NCBI RefSeq assembly: GCF_014649795.1
Contig: NZ_BMTS01000003.1
Span: 434,001-498,000, forward strand
Direction: 5' to 3'
DNA from: Streptomyces melanogenes
GTDB lineage: Bacteria > Actinomycetota > Actinomycetes > Streptomycetales > Streptomycetaceae
DNA length: 64,000 nucleotides
In this document: positions 11,610 through 23,262 of the stretch, piece by piece
How the letters are laid out: the number at the start of each line of letters is the position of its first letter
Position numbering within the stretch: position 1 is the first letter of the stretch
Made by a program: the position numbers and the translations under genes
The notes under the pieces: generated by a model
What the model saw: the letters and a program-made list of their open reading frames with translations, nothing else
What the model was told of the DNA's origin: nothing
Databases searched by the model: none

Positions 11610-12863
11610 GTGGACCGCTGCGTCGTCCTTGTGGATGCGGGTTACCTGTTGGGTGCGGCCGCGAGCCTTCTGGCCGGAGAGCCCGCCCGTTCACGGATCA
11701 CCGTCGACCACGCCGCCCTGATCCAGGCGCTGCGCGAGCGTGCGGAGGCCGACACCGAGCAGCCGCTGCTGCGGATCTACTGGTTCGACGGCGCCCCCGA
11801 CCGGGTGCCCCAGCCGGAACACCGCAGGTTGCGGGTGATGTCCCGGGTGACGGTCCGGCTGGGCGCACTGACCCGCAGCGACGGGCGGTGGGCGCAGAAG
11901 GGCGTCGACGCGGCGATGCACGCCGAGCTCACCGAGTTGGCCAGAAATCGCGCCTGCTCGGACGTGGTCCTGGTGACCGGGGACGGCGATCTGCTGCCCG
12001 GACTGATGTCGGCCAAGGAACACGGCGTCGCGGTGCACCTGTGGGCCGTCCAGGCCGCCGACGGCGACTACAACCAGTCCGAGGACCTGGTGGCCGAGGC
12101 CGACGAACGCCGGGTCCTCGACCGCGCCTGGATCACCCAGGCGGTCCGGGTCAAGGAACTGAGCACCATGTACGCCCCGGCCGCGGCCCCCCGCCCGGAG
12201 ATCGCCGCCATCCTCTCCGCCCCGCTGCCCGAGTCGGCGCTCGCCGCCTCCGCCGAGCGGGCCGCGGAGGCCCAGGCCGCGGCCGCGCGCAACGGCACGG
12301 CCCAGGCCCCGGCGGCCGTCGGCAACGGCACGGCGGTCAGCCCCGCGCCCGGCACCGCGGTCAAGGGCGTGCCCACGCCCAAGGACCTGGCGGGCCTGCG
12401 CGGACCCGGCGCGCAGGCCACCTCGCCGCACGCCCCGCACGCGACCCTGCGCTGGTCCTCCGACAAAGGCTGGGTCGAGCGCCCCGGCTCCACGCTCGGC
12501 GAGTCCCCGGAGACCGCCTCGCTGCCCACCCTCGCCCAGCTGACCAGCGCCGAGCAGCGCTGGGCGGACCGCGAGGAGGACATCACCACGGTCGGCGGCG
12601 ACCCGTACGAGGTGGGGCAGGTCTTCGCCCGCCGCTGGATGGAGCGCCTGCCGGAGACCACCCATGTACAGAAGCTGTCCACGATGTACCCGCGCATCCC
12701 GCACCGCATCGACGGCGAGCTCCTGCGGTACGCGGCGCGGTTCGGGCTGCTCGCCCACAAGGACGACCAGATCGACGAGCACGACCGGTACGCGATCCGG
12801 GCGGGCTTCTGGCGGGAGATCGACGTCAGGGCGGCGGCCGAGCGGCAGCCGGTGGGGGAGTAG
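11610..12863 (+). CDS. NYN-domain (PIN-like) protein
   Basis: 417 aa from the GTG at 11610; AAGAGG 9 nt upstream supports this over the GTG at 11601. The N-terminal half is an NYN domain: CVVLVDAGYLLGAAAS (first Asp), WFDGAPDRVP, KGVDAAMHAELTELA, and DVVLVTGDGDLLPG with the acidic pair. This is the PIN-like nuclease arrangement, so metal-dependent RNase activity is plausible. An Ala/Pro-rich linker (residues about 180-260) joins a C-terminal alpha-helical region that I recognise only as conserved, containing PYEVGQVFARRWMERLP. It stands alone, with a terminator hairpin just downstream. Confidence 0.83.
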   Translation: MDRCVVLVDAGYLLGAAASLLAGEPARSRITVDHAALIQALRERAEADTEQPLLRIYWFDGAPDRVPQPEHRRLRVMSRVTVRLGALTRSDGRWAQKGVDAAMHAELTELARNRACSDVVLVTGDGDLLPGLMSAKEHGVAVHLWAVQAADGDYNQSEDLVAEADERRVLDRAWITQAVRVKELSTMYAPAAAPRPEIAAILSAPLPESALAASAERAAEAQAAAARNGTAQAPAAVGNGTAVSPAPGTAVKGVPTPKDLAGLRGPGAQATSPHAPHATLRWSSDKGWVERPGSTLGESPETASLPTLAQLTSAEQRWADREEDITTVGGDPYEVGQVFARRWMERLPETTHVQKLSTMYPRIPHRIDGELLRYAARFGLLAHKDDQIDEHDRYAIRAGFWREIDVRAAAERQPVGE

Positions 12864-12872
12864 GGCGCGGCG

Positions 12873-12901
12873 GGGCGCGCGGCGGGCACCGCCGCGCGCC
12901 C
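12873..12901 (+). terminator. GC hairpin after the NYN gene
   Basis: Arms 12873-12883 and 12891-12901 give an 11-bp GC stem with a 7-nt loop (GGGCACC), 9 nt past the stop. No T tract. Confidence 0.55.
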
Positions 12902-13015
12902 GGCGCCCCGGGGCGAACCGGACGGTTCGGCTCCTCGGTGCCGGTCGTTCGGCGAACGGAACAAACAGGGGTCCGGGCGCGGGGCAGCCCGGCCGACCCC
13001 GTAGGCTCGTTGTCC

Positions 13016-14023
13016 GTGAGTACCGGCACAGCAGCGGCGCGGGCCGGCACCGTTTGCGCGGTGCGGGGCCTCACCAAGACGTACCCCGCCGCGCGCGGAC
13101 GACGCGGCTCGGCCGGTACGCCCGAGATCAGGGCCACCGACGGGATCGACCTCGACGTGGGACGCGGCGAGATCTTCGGCCTGCTCGGGCCCAACGGCGC
13201 GGGCAAGTCGACCCTGGTGCGCCAGCTCACCGGGCTGATGCGGCCGGACTCCGGCAGCGTCGACGTCCTCGGCCACGACCTGGTGCGCCACCCCGAGCGG
13301 GCCGCCCGGCTGATCGGCTACCTCGGCCAGGAGTCCACCGCCCTCGACGAGCTGACCGTGTCGCTCGCCGCCGAGACCACCGGCCGCCTGCGCGGGCTCC
13401 CGGCCAAGGCCGCGCGGGCCGAGCGCGACGCCGTACTGGAGGAGCTCGGGCTGACCGCGCTCGCCGGGCGGCCGCTGAAGAAGCTCTCCGGCGGTCAGCG
13501 GCGGCTCGCCTGCTTCGCCGCCGCGCTCGTCGGCGACCGGCCCGTGCTCGTCCTCGACGAGCCGACCACCGGCATGGACCCGGTGGCCCGGCGGGCCGTC
13601 TGGGCCGCCGTCGACCGGCGCCGGGCCGAGCGCGGCGCGACCGTGCTGCTCGTCACCCACAACGTCATCGAGGCCGAGACCGTCCTCGACCGGGTCGCCG
13701 TCCTGGACCGCGGCAAGGTCATCGCCTGCGACACCCCGGCGGGCCTGAAGGAACGGGTCGCCTCCGAGGTCCGGGTCGAGCTGGTGTGGCGCGAGCGGGC
13801 GCCCGTCGAACTGCCCGAGGTCGCGGCGCTGCGCCCGCGGGCGCAGGAGTCCGGGCGGCGCTGGGTGCTGCGGCTCGGCCCCGACGCCGCGCGCGCCGCC
13901 GTCGCGGCGGTCACCGGCGGGCCCGCGTTCGCCGCCCTCGACGACTTCACCCTGGCCACGCCGAGCCTGGAAGACGTCTACCTCGCCCTCGGCGGCCGTA
14001 CGGAAGGTCTGGTGAAGGCGTGA
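13016..14023 (+). CDS. ABC transporter ATP-binding protein
   Basis: 335 aa from the GTG at 13016. It contains all nucleotide-binding motifs: Walker A LLGPNGAGKST, Q-loop GYLGQES, signature LSGGQRRL, Walker B VLVLDEPTTGMDP and switch His LLVTHN. The C-terminal region after residue 240 is the small accessory domain usual in DrrA-like exporters. It energises the permease encoded immediately downstream (4-nt overlap GTGA), forming a type-2 exporter for an unknown, perhaps hydrophobic, substrate. Drug or lipid export are both possible. Confidence 0.93.
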   Translation: MSTGTAAARAGTVCAVRGLTKTYPAARGRRGSAGTPEIRATDGIDLDVGRGEIFGLLGPNGAGKSTLVRQLTGLMRPDSGSVDVLGHDLVRHPERAARLIGYLGQESTALDELTVSLAAETTGRLRGLPAKAARAERDAVLEELGLTALAGRPLKKLSGGQRRLACFAAALVGDRPVLVLDEPTTGMDPVARRAVWAAVDRRRAERGATVLLVTHNVIEAETVLDRVAVLDRGKVIACDTPAGLKERVASEVRVELVWRERAPVELPEVAALRPRAQESGRRWVLRLGPDAARAAVAAVTGGPAFAALDDFTLATPSLEDVYLALGGRTEGLVKA

Positions 14024-14856
14024 GCGCGTTTCCCCTGGAGGTTTCCGTGGAGGCTCCCCCGGAGGCGCTCGCCGCCCCGGCGGAACGGGCCGGGGCGGCC
14101 GCGCCGCTCGCGCCCCGGGCGCGGCTGCTGCCCGCCCTCTCGGCCGTCTACCGGGCCCAGCTCTCCCGGGCCAAGGTGGCCCGCATCCCGCTGCTGTTCG
14201 TGGCGACCTTCCAGTCGATCGGGATCATGGTCCTGATGCGGGGGGTCGTGGACGGCGGCAGCGAGGCGCGGGCCGTGGTCGCCGGGTCGAGCGTGCTGGT
14301 GGTCGCCTTCGTCGCGCTCAACCTGCTCGCGCAGTACTTCGGGCAGCTGCGGGCGGGCGGCGGGCTCGACCACTACGCGACGCTGCCGGTGCCGCCCGCG
14401 TCCGTGGTGCTGGGCGCGGCCGCCGCGTACGCCTCCTTCACGGTGCCCGGCACGCTGGTGACGGCGATCACCGGCTGTGTGCTCTTCGGACTCCCGCTGG
14501 CGCACCTGTGGGTCCTGGCCGCCGTCATCCCGCTGGCGGGCGCCGCGCTCGCCGGGCTCGGCGCGGCCCTCGGACTCCTGGCCCCGCGCCAGGAACTGGC
14601 GACCCTGCTCGGCCAGTTGGGCATGTCGGCGGCGCTGCTGCTCGGCGTCCTGCCCGCCGACCGGCTGCCCGGACCGATCGCGTACGCACGTGATCTGCTG
14701 CCTTCCACGTACGGGGTGGAGGCTTTCGCGCACAGCTTCGGCTCGCACCCCGACTGGGCCGTCATCTCCCTCGACCTCGCGGTCTGCGCGGCCGTCGGGG
14801 TCGTCTCGCTGCTCGTGGCGACCTGGGCGTACCGCCGGGCGGCGGTCTCCCGGTGA
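14020..14856 (+). CDS. ABC transporter permease (ABC-2 type)
   Basis: 278 aa. After a 45-residue cytosolic Ala/Pro-rich lead come six hydrophobic segments (IPLLFVATFQSIGIMVLM, AVVAGSSVLVVAFVALNLLA, VVLGAAAAYASFTVPG, LWVLAAVIPLAGAALAGLG, LATLLGQLGMSAALLLGVL, SLDLAVCAAVGVVSLLVATW), the ABC-2 membrane layout. Translationally coupled to the ATPase gene through GTGA. Substrate unknown. Confidence 0.9.
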   Translation: MSAFPLEVSVEAPPEALAAPAERAGAAAPLAPRARLLPALSAVYRAQLSRAKVARIPLLFVATFQSIGIMVLMRGVVDGGSEARAVVAGSSVLVVAFVALNLLAQYFGQLRAGGGLDHYATLPVPPASVVLGAAAAYASFTVPGTLVTAITGCVLFGLPLAHLWVLAAVIPLAGAALAGLGAALGLLAPRQELATLLGQLGMSAALLLGVLPADRLPGPIAYARDLLPSTYGVEAFAHSFGSHPDWAVISLDLAVCAAVGVVSLLVATWAYRRAAVSR

Positions 14857-14890
14857 GGCGCCGCACAGGAGCGCCTGGCACGATGGCGGG

Positions 14891-15514
14891 GTGACCGCAC
14901 CTCTGACGCCGCCTCACCAGCAGCCACCGGACGACGACGCCTGGCAGAACTCCGCACACCCCGGTTCCGGGCCGGGTGTCCCCGTACGGGAGGAGGGCCC
15001 CGCGATGAAGGCGGAGCTGCGGGACGCCGTGATCGCGGCGGTCGCGGTGGCGGTCACGGGTGTGCTGCTCGGGCTGCTGTGGGTGTGGCTGGCGCCCCGG
15101 GTGCCGCTGATCTCCGACGACAAGGCCGTGTTCCTCAAGGACACGGAGGGCGAGGAGGCGATCGGGGCGGACGGAACGTTCATCCTGCTCGCGCTGGGGT
15201 TCGGGGTGGTGTGCGCGGCCATAGTCTTCCTGCTCCGCAGGCGCGGCGGCATCCCCCTGGTGGCCGGGCTCGCCGTGGGCGGGCTCCTCGGGTCCTGGCT
15301 GGCCTGGCGGGTCGGGGTGTGGCTGGGGCCGAACCAGGACGTGGTGGCGGCGGCGCGGGCGGCGGGCAAGGGGGTCGTGTTCGACGCGCCGCTGAAGCTG
15401 AACGCGAAGGGGGCGCTGCTGGCGTGGCCCGTGGCGGCGATGGCGTCCCACCTGGGCCTGACGGCCCTGTTCGGCCCCCGCGACCCGGAGCCGTGGCCTC
15501 CTGCGGAGCTGTGA
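14891..15514 (+). CDS. Membrane protein, DUF2567-like
   Basis: 207 aa from the GTG at 14891. A proline-rich cytosolic N-terminus (about 40 residues) is followed by four hydrophobic segments (VIAAVAVAVTGVLLGLLWVW, FILLALGFGVVCAAIVFLL, IPLVAGLAVGGLLGSWLAW, LLAWPVAAMASHLGLTALF) and a conserved-looking loop with ISDDKAVFLKDTEGEEAIG. This resembles DUF2567 membrane proteins of actinobacteria from memory; not verified. It sits 34 nt behind the ABC permease and may be its third subunit or simply cotranscribed. Confidence 0.65.
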   Translation: MTAPLTPPHQQPPDDDAWQNSAHPGSGPGVPVREEGPAMKAELRDAVIAAVAVAVTGVLLGLLWVWLAPRVPLISDDKAVFLKDTEGEEAIGADGTFILLALGFGVVCAAIVFLLRRRGGIPLVAGLAVGGLLGSWLAWRVGVWLGPNQDVVAAARAAGKGVVFDAPLKLNAKGALLAWPVAAMASHLGLTALFGPRDPEPWPPAEL

Positions 15515-15516
15515 GC

Positions 15517-15785
15517 CCCTCCCCGCCCCTTCCCTAAACCCTCCGGGGGTGGGTGGGGGGGGGAGGCGGCTTTCCCGGGGCTACGCCCCGGACCCCTTTG
15601 CGGGGCCTGCGGCCCCTGCACCCCGCTCGCATTCGTCTGCGGGCCGTATGTGGCTGGTCGCGCAGTTCCCCGCGCCCCTAACTACCTAGGGGCGCGGGGA
15701 ACTGCGCGCGCAACCCACCGCGGTCCGCAGCCGAAGCACCCAGCCGCCCGGCCAGGGCTTTCGGGAAGGGGCGGGGTGGGGAAAA
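15517..15785. repeat. Nested palindromic intergenic repeat
   Basis: Fills the convergent gap. Outside are CCCCGCCCCTTCCC (left) and GGGAAGGGGCGGGG (right, near 15768-15784). Inside is a perfect 21-bp inverted repeat, arms 15659-15679 and 15688-15708, reading CGCAGTTCCCCGCGCCCCT on the left. Between left outer and inner arms sit the type-1 GGGG..CCCC hairpins also found at 807-952. Same family as at 25957, 36018 and 60961. Confidence 0.85.
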
Positions 15786-15786
15786 A

Positions 15787-15861
15787 CTACGCCGGGCGGC
15801 GGCCGTGGTTCGCTCGGCCCTTTTTGATTCGCCACTTCCGCTTGCGGGTTCGTTTCGACAT
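15787..15861 (-). CDS. Ribosomal protein bL37 candidate (24 aa)
   Basis: A 24-residue reading frame, MSKRTRKRKWRIKKGRANHG then RRPA. It is very basic, and its ending ANHGRRPA resembles the ANHGKRPN-type tail of bL37, the small 50S subunit protein described in mycobacteria. It is placed directly beside the nested repeat, with the repeat's end only 2 nt past the stop. The ATG is preceded by a purine-poor region and I see no good ribosome binding site, so leaderless or weak initiation is possible. Assignment rests on sequence pattern recalled from the family. Confidence 0.7.
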   Translation of the reverse strand: MSKRTRKRKWRIKKGRANHGRRPA

Positions 15862-15921
15862 GGGGGCAACTTGCTCGCCCCTGAGCGATGTGTCCAGAGC
15901 CCTTACCGGACAACAGCAGAG

Positions 15922-16413
15922 TCAGCCGCGCGCCACCGGGGCGAGGACCGCACCCGTCAGCGCCGCCAGGTCCCCGGGCGCCAGCTCGACCTCCAGGCCC
16001 CGGCGCCCAGCCGACACGCAGATCGTGGCATGGGCCGAGGCCGACGCGTCCAGGACCGTCCGCAGCCGCCGCCGCTGCCCCAGCGGCGAGATCCCACCCC
16101 GGACATACCCCGTCGTCCGCTCCGCCGCCACCGGATCCGCCATCGCCGCCCGCTTGCCCCCGACCGCCGCCGCCAGCGCCTTGAGGTCGAGGGAGCCCGC
16201 CACCGGGACCACCGCCACGGTCAGCTCGCCGTCGACGTCCGCCACCAGCGTCTTGAAGACGCGGTCGGGAGAGACGCCGAGGGCCGCCGCGGCCTCCTCG
16301 CCGTACGACCCGGACGAGGGGTCGTGCTCGTACGCGTGCACCGTGAACTCCGTGCCCGCCGCCGTCAGCGCCACCGTCGCCGGAGTGCCCCCGGCCGCCT
16401 TCTTCTTCGCCAA
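15922..16413 (-). CDS. ybaK: Cys-tRNA(Pro) deacylase YbaK/EbsC
   Basis: 163 aa, the usual length. YbaK enzymes hydrolyse Cys mischarged on tRNA(Pro). Family marks seen: FTVHAYEHDP near the N-terminus, DRVFKTLVADVDGELTVAVV with the conserved Lys of the F-K-T-L motif, GKRAAMADP, and GYVRGGISPLGQRRRL. Cytosolic. It is the last gene of a minus-strand run with the LON-domain gene 17 nt upstream. Confidence 0.92.
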   Translation of the reverse strand: MAKKKAAGGTPATVALTAAGTEFTVHAYEHDPSSGSYGEEAAAALGVSPDRVFKTLVADVDGELTVAVVPVAGSLDLKALAAAVGGKRAAMADPVAAERTTGYVRGGISPLGQRRRLRTVLDASASAHATICVSAGRRGLEVELAPGDLAALTGAVLAPVARG

Positions 16414-16430
16414 CTCAGCGCTTCCTTACG

Positions 16431-17195
16431 TCAGTTGGGGCTCGTGGGGGAGCGGGTCAGGTCCACCGCCGGGAGCGAGGGGAGATGGCGGATCACCGCC
16501 GTCTCCGCGCGCAGCAGCTTCAGCTCCTCGCGCAGCCGCGTCGCCGTGTCCGGCGCCTGGAGCAGCCGCTGCTTCGCCGGGACGTCGAGCACCGCGGCCG
16601 CCGCCACCAGGTACGACACCACCGACGGCTCGTCGGGCAGCTCGGCCGAGCCGGTCACGGACCGCTCGCGCGCGCCCGCCAGCCGCTTCTGGTACGCCCG
16701 GAACGCCCGCAGCACGCCCTCCGCCAGCGCCCCCGCCTCCTCGCCCGGCTCCTCGGGCAGCTCCTCCAGCTCGGCCGTGAGGTAGGGCCCGCTCGCGTCC
16801 ACCGAGAGGAGCTTCACGCGGGTGGTGCCCGTGGCCAGGACCTCGAAGCTGCCGTCCGACCGCTCCCGGATCGTCGCCGCGTCCGCGATACAGCCCACCT
16901 GGTGGAACGCCTGGATCGGGTCGGAGCCGAACCCGGCCGCCGGGCCCTTCTCCGGGATCGCCGTCTGGTCGGGCAGCCCGGGCCCGGTCGGCGCGACCTC
17001 CCGGCCGTCGCGGATCGCGACCACGGCGAACCGGCGCGGCTCGTCGTCGTCGGAGGCGGAGCCGGAGTCCGGGCCGGACTTCAGCAGATCGCGCATCATG
17101 GCGCGATACCGCTCCTCGAACACGTTCAGCGGCAGGACGAGGCCGGGGAACAGGACCGAGTTGAGCGGAAAGAGGGGGAGGCGAGCGGTGGTCAC
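16431..17195 (-). CDS. LON N-terminal-domain protein
   Basis: 254 aa from the GTG at 17195. It holds only the Lon substrate-binding (PUA-like) domain: LPLFPLNSVLFPGLVLPLNV, FEERYRAMMRDLL, VGCIADAATIRERSDGSFEV and a C-terminal helical bundle. There is no AAA+ ATPase and no Ser-Lys protease domain, so it is not a protease itself. Stand-alone LON-domain proteins are common in actinobacteria and their role is not established. Between the upstream unknown gene (5-nt gap) and ybaK (17-nt gap), it is likely part of a three-gene operon. Confidence 0.9.
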   Translation of the reverse strand: MTTARLPLFPLNSVLFPGLVLPLNVFEERYRAMMRDLLKSGPDSGSASDDDEPRRFAVVAIRDGREVAPTGPGLPDQTAIPEKGPAAGFGSDPIQAFHQVGCIADAATIRERSDGSFEVLATGTTRVKLLSVDASGPYLTAELEELPEEPGEEAGALAEGVLRAFRAYQKRLAGARERSVTGSAELPDEPSVVSYLVAAAAVLDVPAKQRLLQAPDTATRLREELKLLRAETAVIRHLPSLPAVDLTRSPTSPN

Positions 17196-17200
17196 AACGC

Positions 17201-18352
17201 TCAAGCGTAATGGTCGCCGGACCGGCTGCGTCCGGGCTTCCCGAGGGCGCCCGCGCCCGGCAGCCCGGCGGCCCGCCCGGGCGCCTTCGCCGGGGGCTGC
17301 CCCGGGGCGTCGACGGGCTCGGCCACAGCGCCCGCGGGGCCGCGTTCGCGCCCCGTCGGAGTCCGCGCCGCGACCTGCCGGCGCACCCCGTCGCGCAGCT
17401 CGGTGAACCGCCCCAGCGGGTCGTCGTCGAGCCGCGCCCACGGGAAGGCCGTGGCGTAGGGGCCGATGCGGCGGAACTGCTCCAGGGCCTCCTCCCACCG
17501 TTCCCGTACGACCAGGACGTACGCCAGCAGGTTGCGCACCTCGGCGGGCCACGGGTCGCCCGGCTCGTACGCGGCGGAGAGCGCGATGGCGAGGTCGGCC
17601 GCCGTGTCGATCCGGTCGCGGAACAGCTCCTGCGGGCTCTGCCTGCCGGTCGGCGCCCCGCCCGGGTCGGCGGCGAGGCAGGCGAACGCGGCCCGCACCG
17701 GCAGCGCCTGGACGAGCGAGCCGGGCAGCGCGTCCGCCGCGGCCTCCTCGGCGAAGCCGAAGCACTCGCGGTGCGAGCCGTACCACTGGGCGGAGAGGTA
17801 TTGCAGTGCGGCGACATGGCAGCCGTAGTGGTGCGAGGAGCGGCCGATCGCCTCCGTCCACAGCGACTCGAAGACGGTGTGCGGCGCGTGCGTGCCGCGC
17901 GCGTGGTCGAGCGCGATGCGCCACGGCACCGGGTCCGCGGGCTCGGCCGAGGCCGCCGCGTCGATCAGCGGCGCGATCTCCCGCAGCAGCTCGGCGCGGG
18001 CGGGCGAGCCCCACGCCCGTACGATCGCCAGCTCCGCCTTGACCAGCAGCGCGTCCGGGTCCCGGGGCGCGGCGGCCAGCCAGTCGGCGAGCCAGTCCGG
18101 GCGGCTGACCGCGAAGGCCGCGAGCCGCATGGTGTAGCGGTCGCGGTTCTCCCACTCGGCCGACTCACGGGTGACGGCGAGCAGCTCGGCCGCCGCTGCG
18201 TACTCCCCCCGGGCGGCGGCCACCAGCGCGGGGCCGAGCCGCCCGTCGGGCGCGTCGAGGAGCAGATCCTCGTCGGCCGGGAGGTCGGCGGCGAGGTGCG
18301 GGGTGTGCCTGACCGCGCGGACGGCACGGAGCAGGGCGCGTACGAATGACAT
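17201..18352 (-). CDS. Helical-repeat protein of unknown function
   Basis: 383 aa from the ATG at 18352 (MSFVRALLRAVRAV); an ATG 12 nt further upstream is possible. Almost entirely alpha-helical, Ala/Leu-rich, with TPR-like helix pairs: FESLWTEAIGRSSHHYGCHV, AALQYLSAQWYGSHRECFGF, LAYVLVVRERWEEALEQF. The last 50 residues are Pro/Arg-rich and likely disordered. No signal or membrane segment, so cytosolic. I recognise it only as a type seen next to the LON-domain gene in Streptomyces. Scaffold function is a guess. Confidence 0.7.
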   Translation of the reverse strand: MSFVRALLRAVRAVRHTPHLAADLPADEDLLLDAPDGRLGPALVAAARGEYAAAAELLAVTRESAEWENRDRYTMRLAAFAVSRPDWLADWLAAAPRDPDALLVKAELAIVRAWGSPARAELLREIAPLIDAAASAEPADPVPWRIALDHARGTHAPHTVFESLWTEAIGRSSHHYGCHVAALQYLSAQWYGSHRECFGFAEEAAADALPGSLVQALPVRAAFACLAADPGGAPTGRQSPQELFRDRIDTAADLAIALSAAYEPGDPWPAEVRNLLAYVLVVRERWEEALEQFRRIGPYATAFPWARLDDDPLGRFTELRDGVRRQVAARTPTGRERGPAGAVAEPVDAPGQPPAKAPGRAAGLPGAGALGKPGRSRSGDHYA

Positions 18353-18460
18353 GGTGTGAACCATTGAAAACCGCAGGTGGGAGCTCCGCCAGAGGTGTGC
18401 GGTGAAGAGTGTGTGGCGGCCGTGACGGTTGTACGGGGGCGGGTCAAGGACCGGCAAATT

Positions 18461-20062
18461 TCAGCCACGCCGCAGCAGGCGCGAGGCACCCGCCGCCACG
18501 GTGGTGGCCAGGATCCAGCCGAGCACGATGAGCACCGCCGAGACCCACTGCCAACTTCCGTGCAGCTTCCAGTAGCCGTCCTGCCCCAGATTGATCACCG
18601 GCACGAGCAGATCGAGGGCGTACAGCGAGGCGTTCCAGTCCGGGTGCTCGTCCGCCTTGATCGGCTGCGGGTCGTAGTGCGAGAACGCCAGCGCTCCCAT
18701 CGCCCACAGCACCGCCATCCACAGCGCCGCCCGCCCCGGCCGGTAGCCGTAGGCCACGGTCAGGTCCTGGAGCACGCCCCACAGCTTCCCCGCCAGCGGC
18801 AGGGTCTCGCGGCGCCGGCGCTGCTTGGCGAGCAGCACCTCGCGCGCGTCCGCGTCCTCGCCGCTGTTGCGCAGCACGGTCGCCAGGCGCTCGTACGGCT
18901 CCGGCGCGTACTCGGGAGTCGCCGCCGCCACCCACTCGAGCCGTCTGGACAGCGGGAAGAGGCCGCGCGGGATCAGGTTGTCGTAGCTGAAGCCGCCCAT
19001 CGCGAGCCCGCCCGGCCCCGGCCAGCTCGTCGACATGTCGACCAGGTTGACGACCCGGGCGCCCGACAGCACCACCCGGCCCCGCTCCGGCCGCTCCCCG
19101 AGGAAGCGCAGCTCCGGCGTCTGCACCCGGCGCAGCGACAGCTCCTGGTAGTCCCGCATCACGAAGCGCGCGCTCTGCAGGTCCACGGCGTCCCCGAACC
19201 GGCCGTCGTCCAGGCGCAGCCCGCCCTCGCAGACGAACGGCTGCACCCGGGTGCCCCGGGCCGGGGTGCCGGAGTAGTTCGTCCCGTACGGCGGGGTGGT
19301 GGTCTCGGTGGCGCCGGGGGAGACGGCCGCCGCCGTCATGTAGAGCGTGCGCTCCACGGTCAGCTGCGGGGCGTTCAGCGCCCGCCGCCCCTCCGGGTTC
19401 ACCAGGCGGCTGCCGCGCAGGCTGAACGTCACCCCGACCTTCGCCGCCCGCAGGCTCACCTCCCCGTACGACTCGATCAGCTCGGCCTGGAGGTCCTGGG
19501 CGACCGAGAGGCCGTCGGCCGCGATCGAGCGGCCCTTGCGGTCGGGGTGGATCACGGCCTGGTTGAGCAGCAGATCGGTGCCGATGTGGGCGTCGGTGAG
19601 CCGGATGCCGCGGGCGATCCGGCAGCGCGGCAGATGCAGATCGCCCTCGGTCTGCAAACGGGCCGCCTCGATCCGCGGGATCGCGCAGTTCACCATCCGC
19701 ACGGTGGTGACCCGGCACTCCGGCAGCAGCACCTCGTTCTCGAACCGGCAGTTGTTCAGCTCCACGTACGGCGTGACCGTGCCGCCCGACAGGTTGAGCG
19801 TCCCGACGATCTGCACGCCGTTCAGCTTCAGGGCCGCGACCCGGCCGGGCAGCGCGGGCGGCCCGTGGAGCAGCAGCAGCGCCACCGCCCGGGCCTTCAC
19901 CTGGCGCTCGGGCCCCCAGACGCGCCCCGAGAACGGGTCGTCCCGCACCCGGCTGCGGGTGCGCAGGTCGTAAGGGCTGCCGTTGCGGAAGTTCTCCCAC
20001 ATCCGCAGCTCCACCGGACTGAACCAGTCCGGGGCCACATCGGCATCCGGCGCCTCGGTCAC
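18461..20062 (-). CDS. Beta-helix-like membrane-anchored protein
   Basis: 533 aa from the GTG at 20062, with GAGGGGGA upstream. Residues about 60-380 form a run of short strands typical of a pentapeptide-like or right-handed beta solenoid (LNGVQIVGTLNLSGGTV, VELNNCRFENEVLLPECRV, MVNCAIPRIEAARLQTEGDL, LRAAKVGVTFSLRGSRL, ALNAPQLTVERTLYM). Then a helical stretch (YERLATVLRNSGEDADAREV) and two C-terminal membrane helices (ALWMAVLWAMGALAFSHY, SAVLIVLGWILATTVAAG). I recall similar proteins being called membrane-associated oxidoreductase in Streptomyces, but I see no cofactor motif supporting that. Divergent from hisD. Confidence 0.7.
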   Translation of the reverse strand: MTEAPDADVAPDWFSPVELRMWENFRNGSPYDLRTRSRVRDDPFSGRVWGPERQVKARAVALLLLHGPPALPGRVAALKLNGVQIVGTLNLSGGTVTPYVELNNCRFENEVLLPECRVTTVRMVNCAIPRIEAARLQTEGDLHLPRCRIARGIRLTDAHIGTDLLLNQAVIHPDRKGRSIAADGLSVAQDLQAELIESYGEVSLRAAKVGVTFSLRGSRLVNPEGRRALNAPQLTVERTLYMTAAAVSPGATETTTPPYGTNYSGTPARGTRVQPFVCEGGLRLDDGRFGDAVDLQSARFVMRDYQELSLRRVQTPELRFLGERPERGRVVLSGARVVNLVDMSTSWPGPGGLAMGGFSYDNLIPRGLFPLSRRLEWVAAATPEYAPEPYERLATVLRNSGEDADAREVLLAKQRRRRETLPLAGKLWGVLQDLTVAYGYRPGRAALWMAVLWAMGALAFSHYDPQPIKADEHPDWNASLYALDLLVPVINLGQDGYWKLHGSWQWVSAVLIVLGWILATTVAAGASRLLRRG

Positions 20063-20178
20063 TGCCGTCCCCCTCGTCCTCCTGCTCGCCCCGCGCGGTC
20101 GCGTGCGGATGTACGTACATGCGTGTGTAACGGAGTGAACGCTAGTGGTCACGGCCGGGGCGCGGGGCGGGCGGGATA

Positions 20179-20197
20179 CGTATCAGCCAGTGATACG
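20179..20197. promoter_or_regulatory. Palindrome upstream of hisD
   Basis: Perfect inverted repeat CGTATCA-GCCAG-TGATACG, 41 nt before the hisD start, in the 175-nt divergent gap. Relatively AT-rich for this genome and well placed as an operator of the his operon. No regulator is identified. Confidence 0.45.
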
Positions 20198-20224
20198 GGC
20201 GATCGGTGGCGCGATGCGGTCTGA

Positions 20225-23258
<3,034 letters not shown>

Positions 23259-23262
<4 letters not shown>

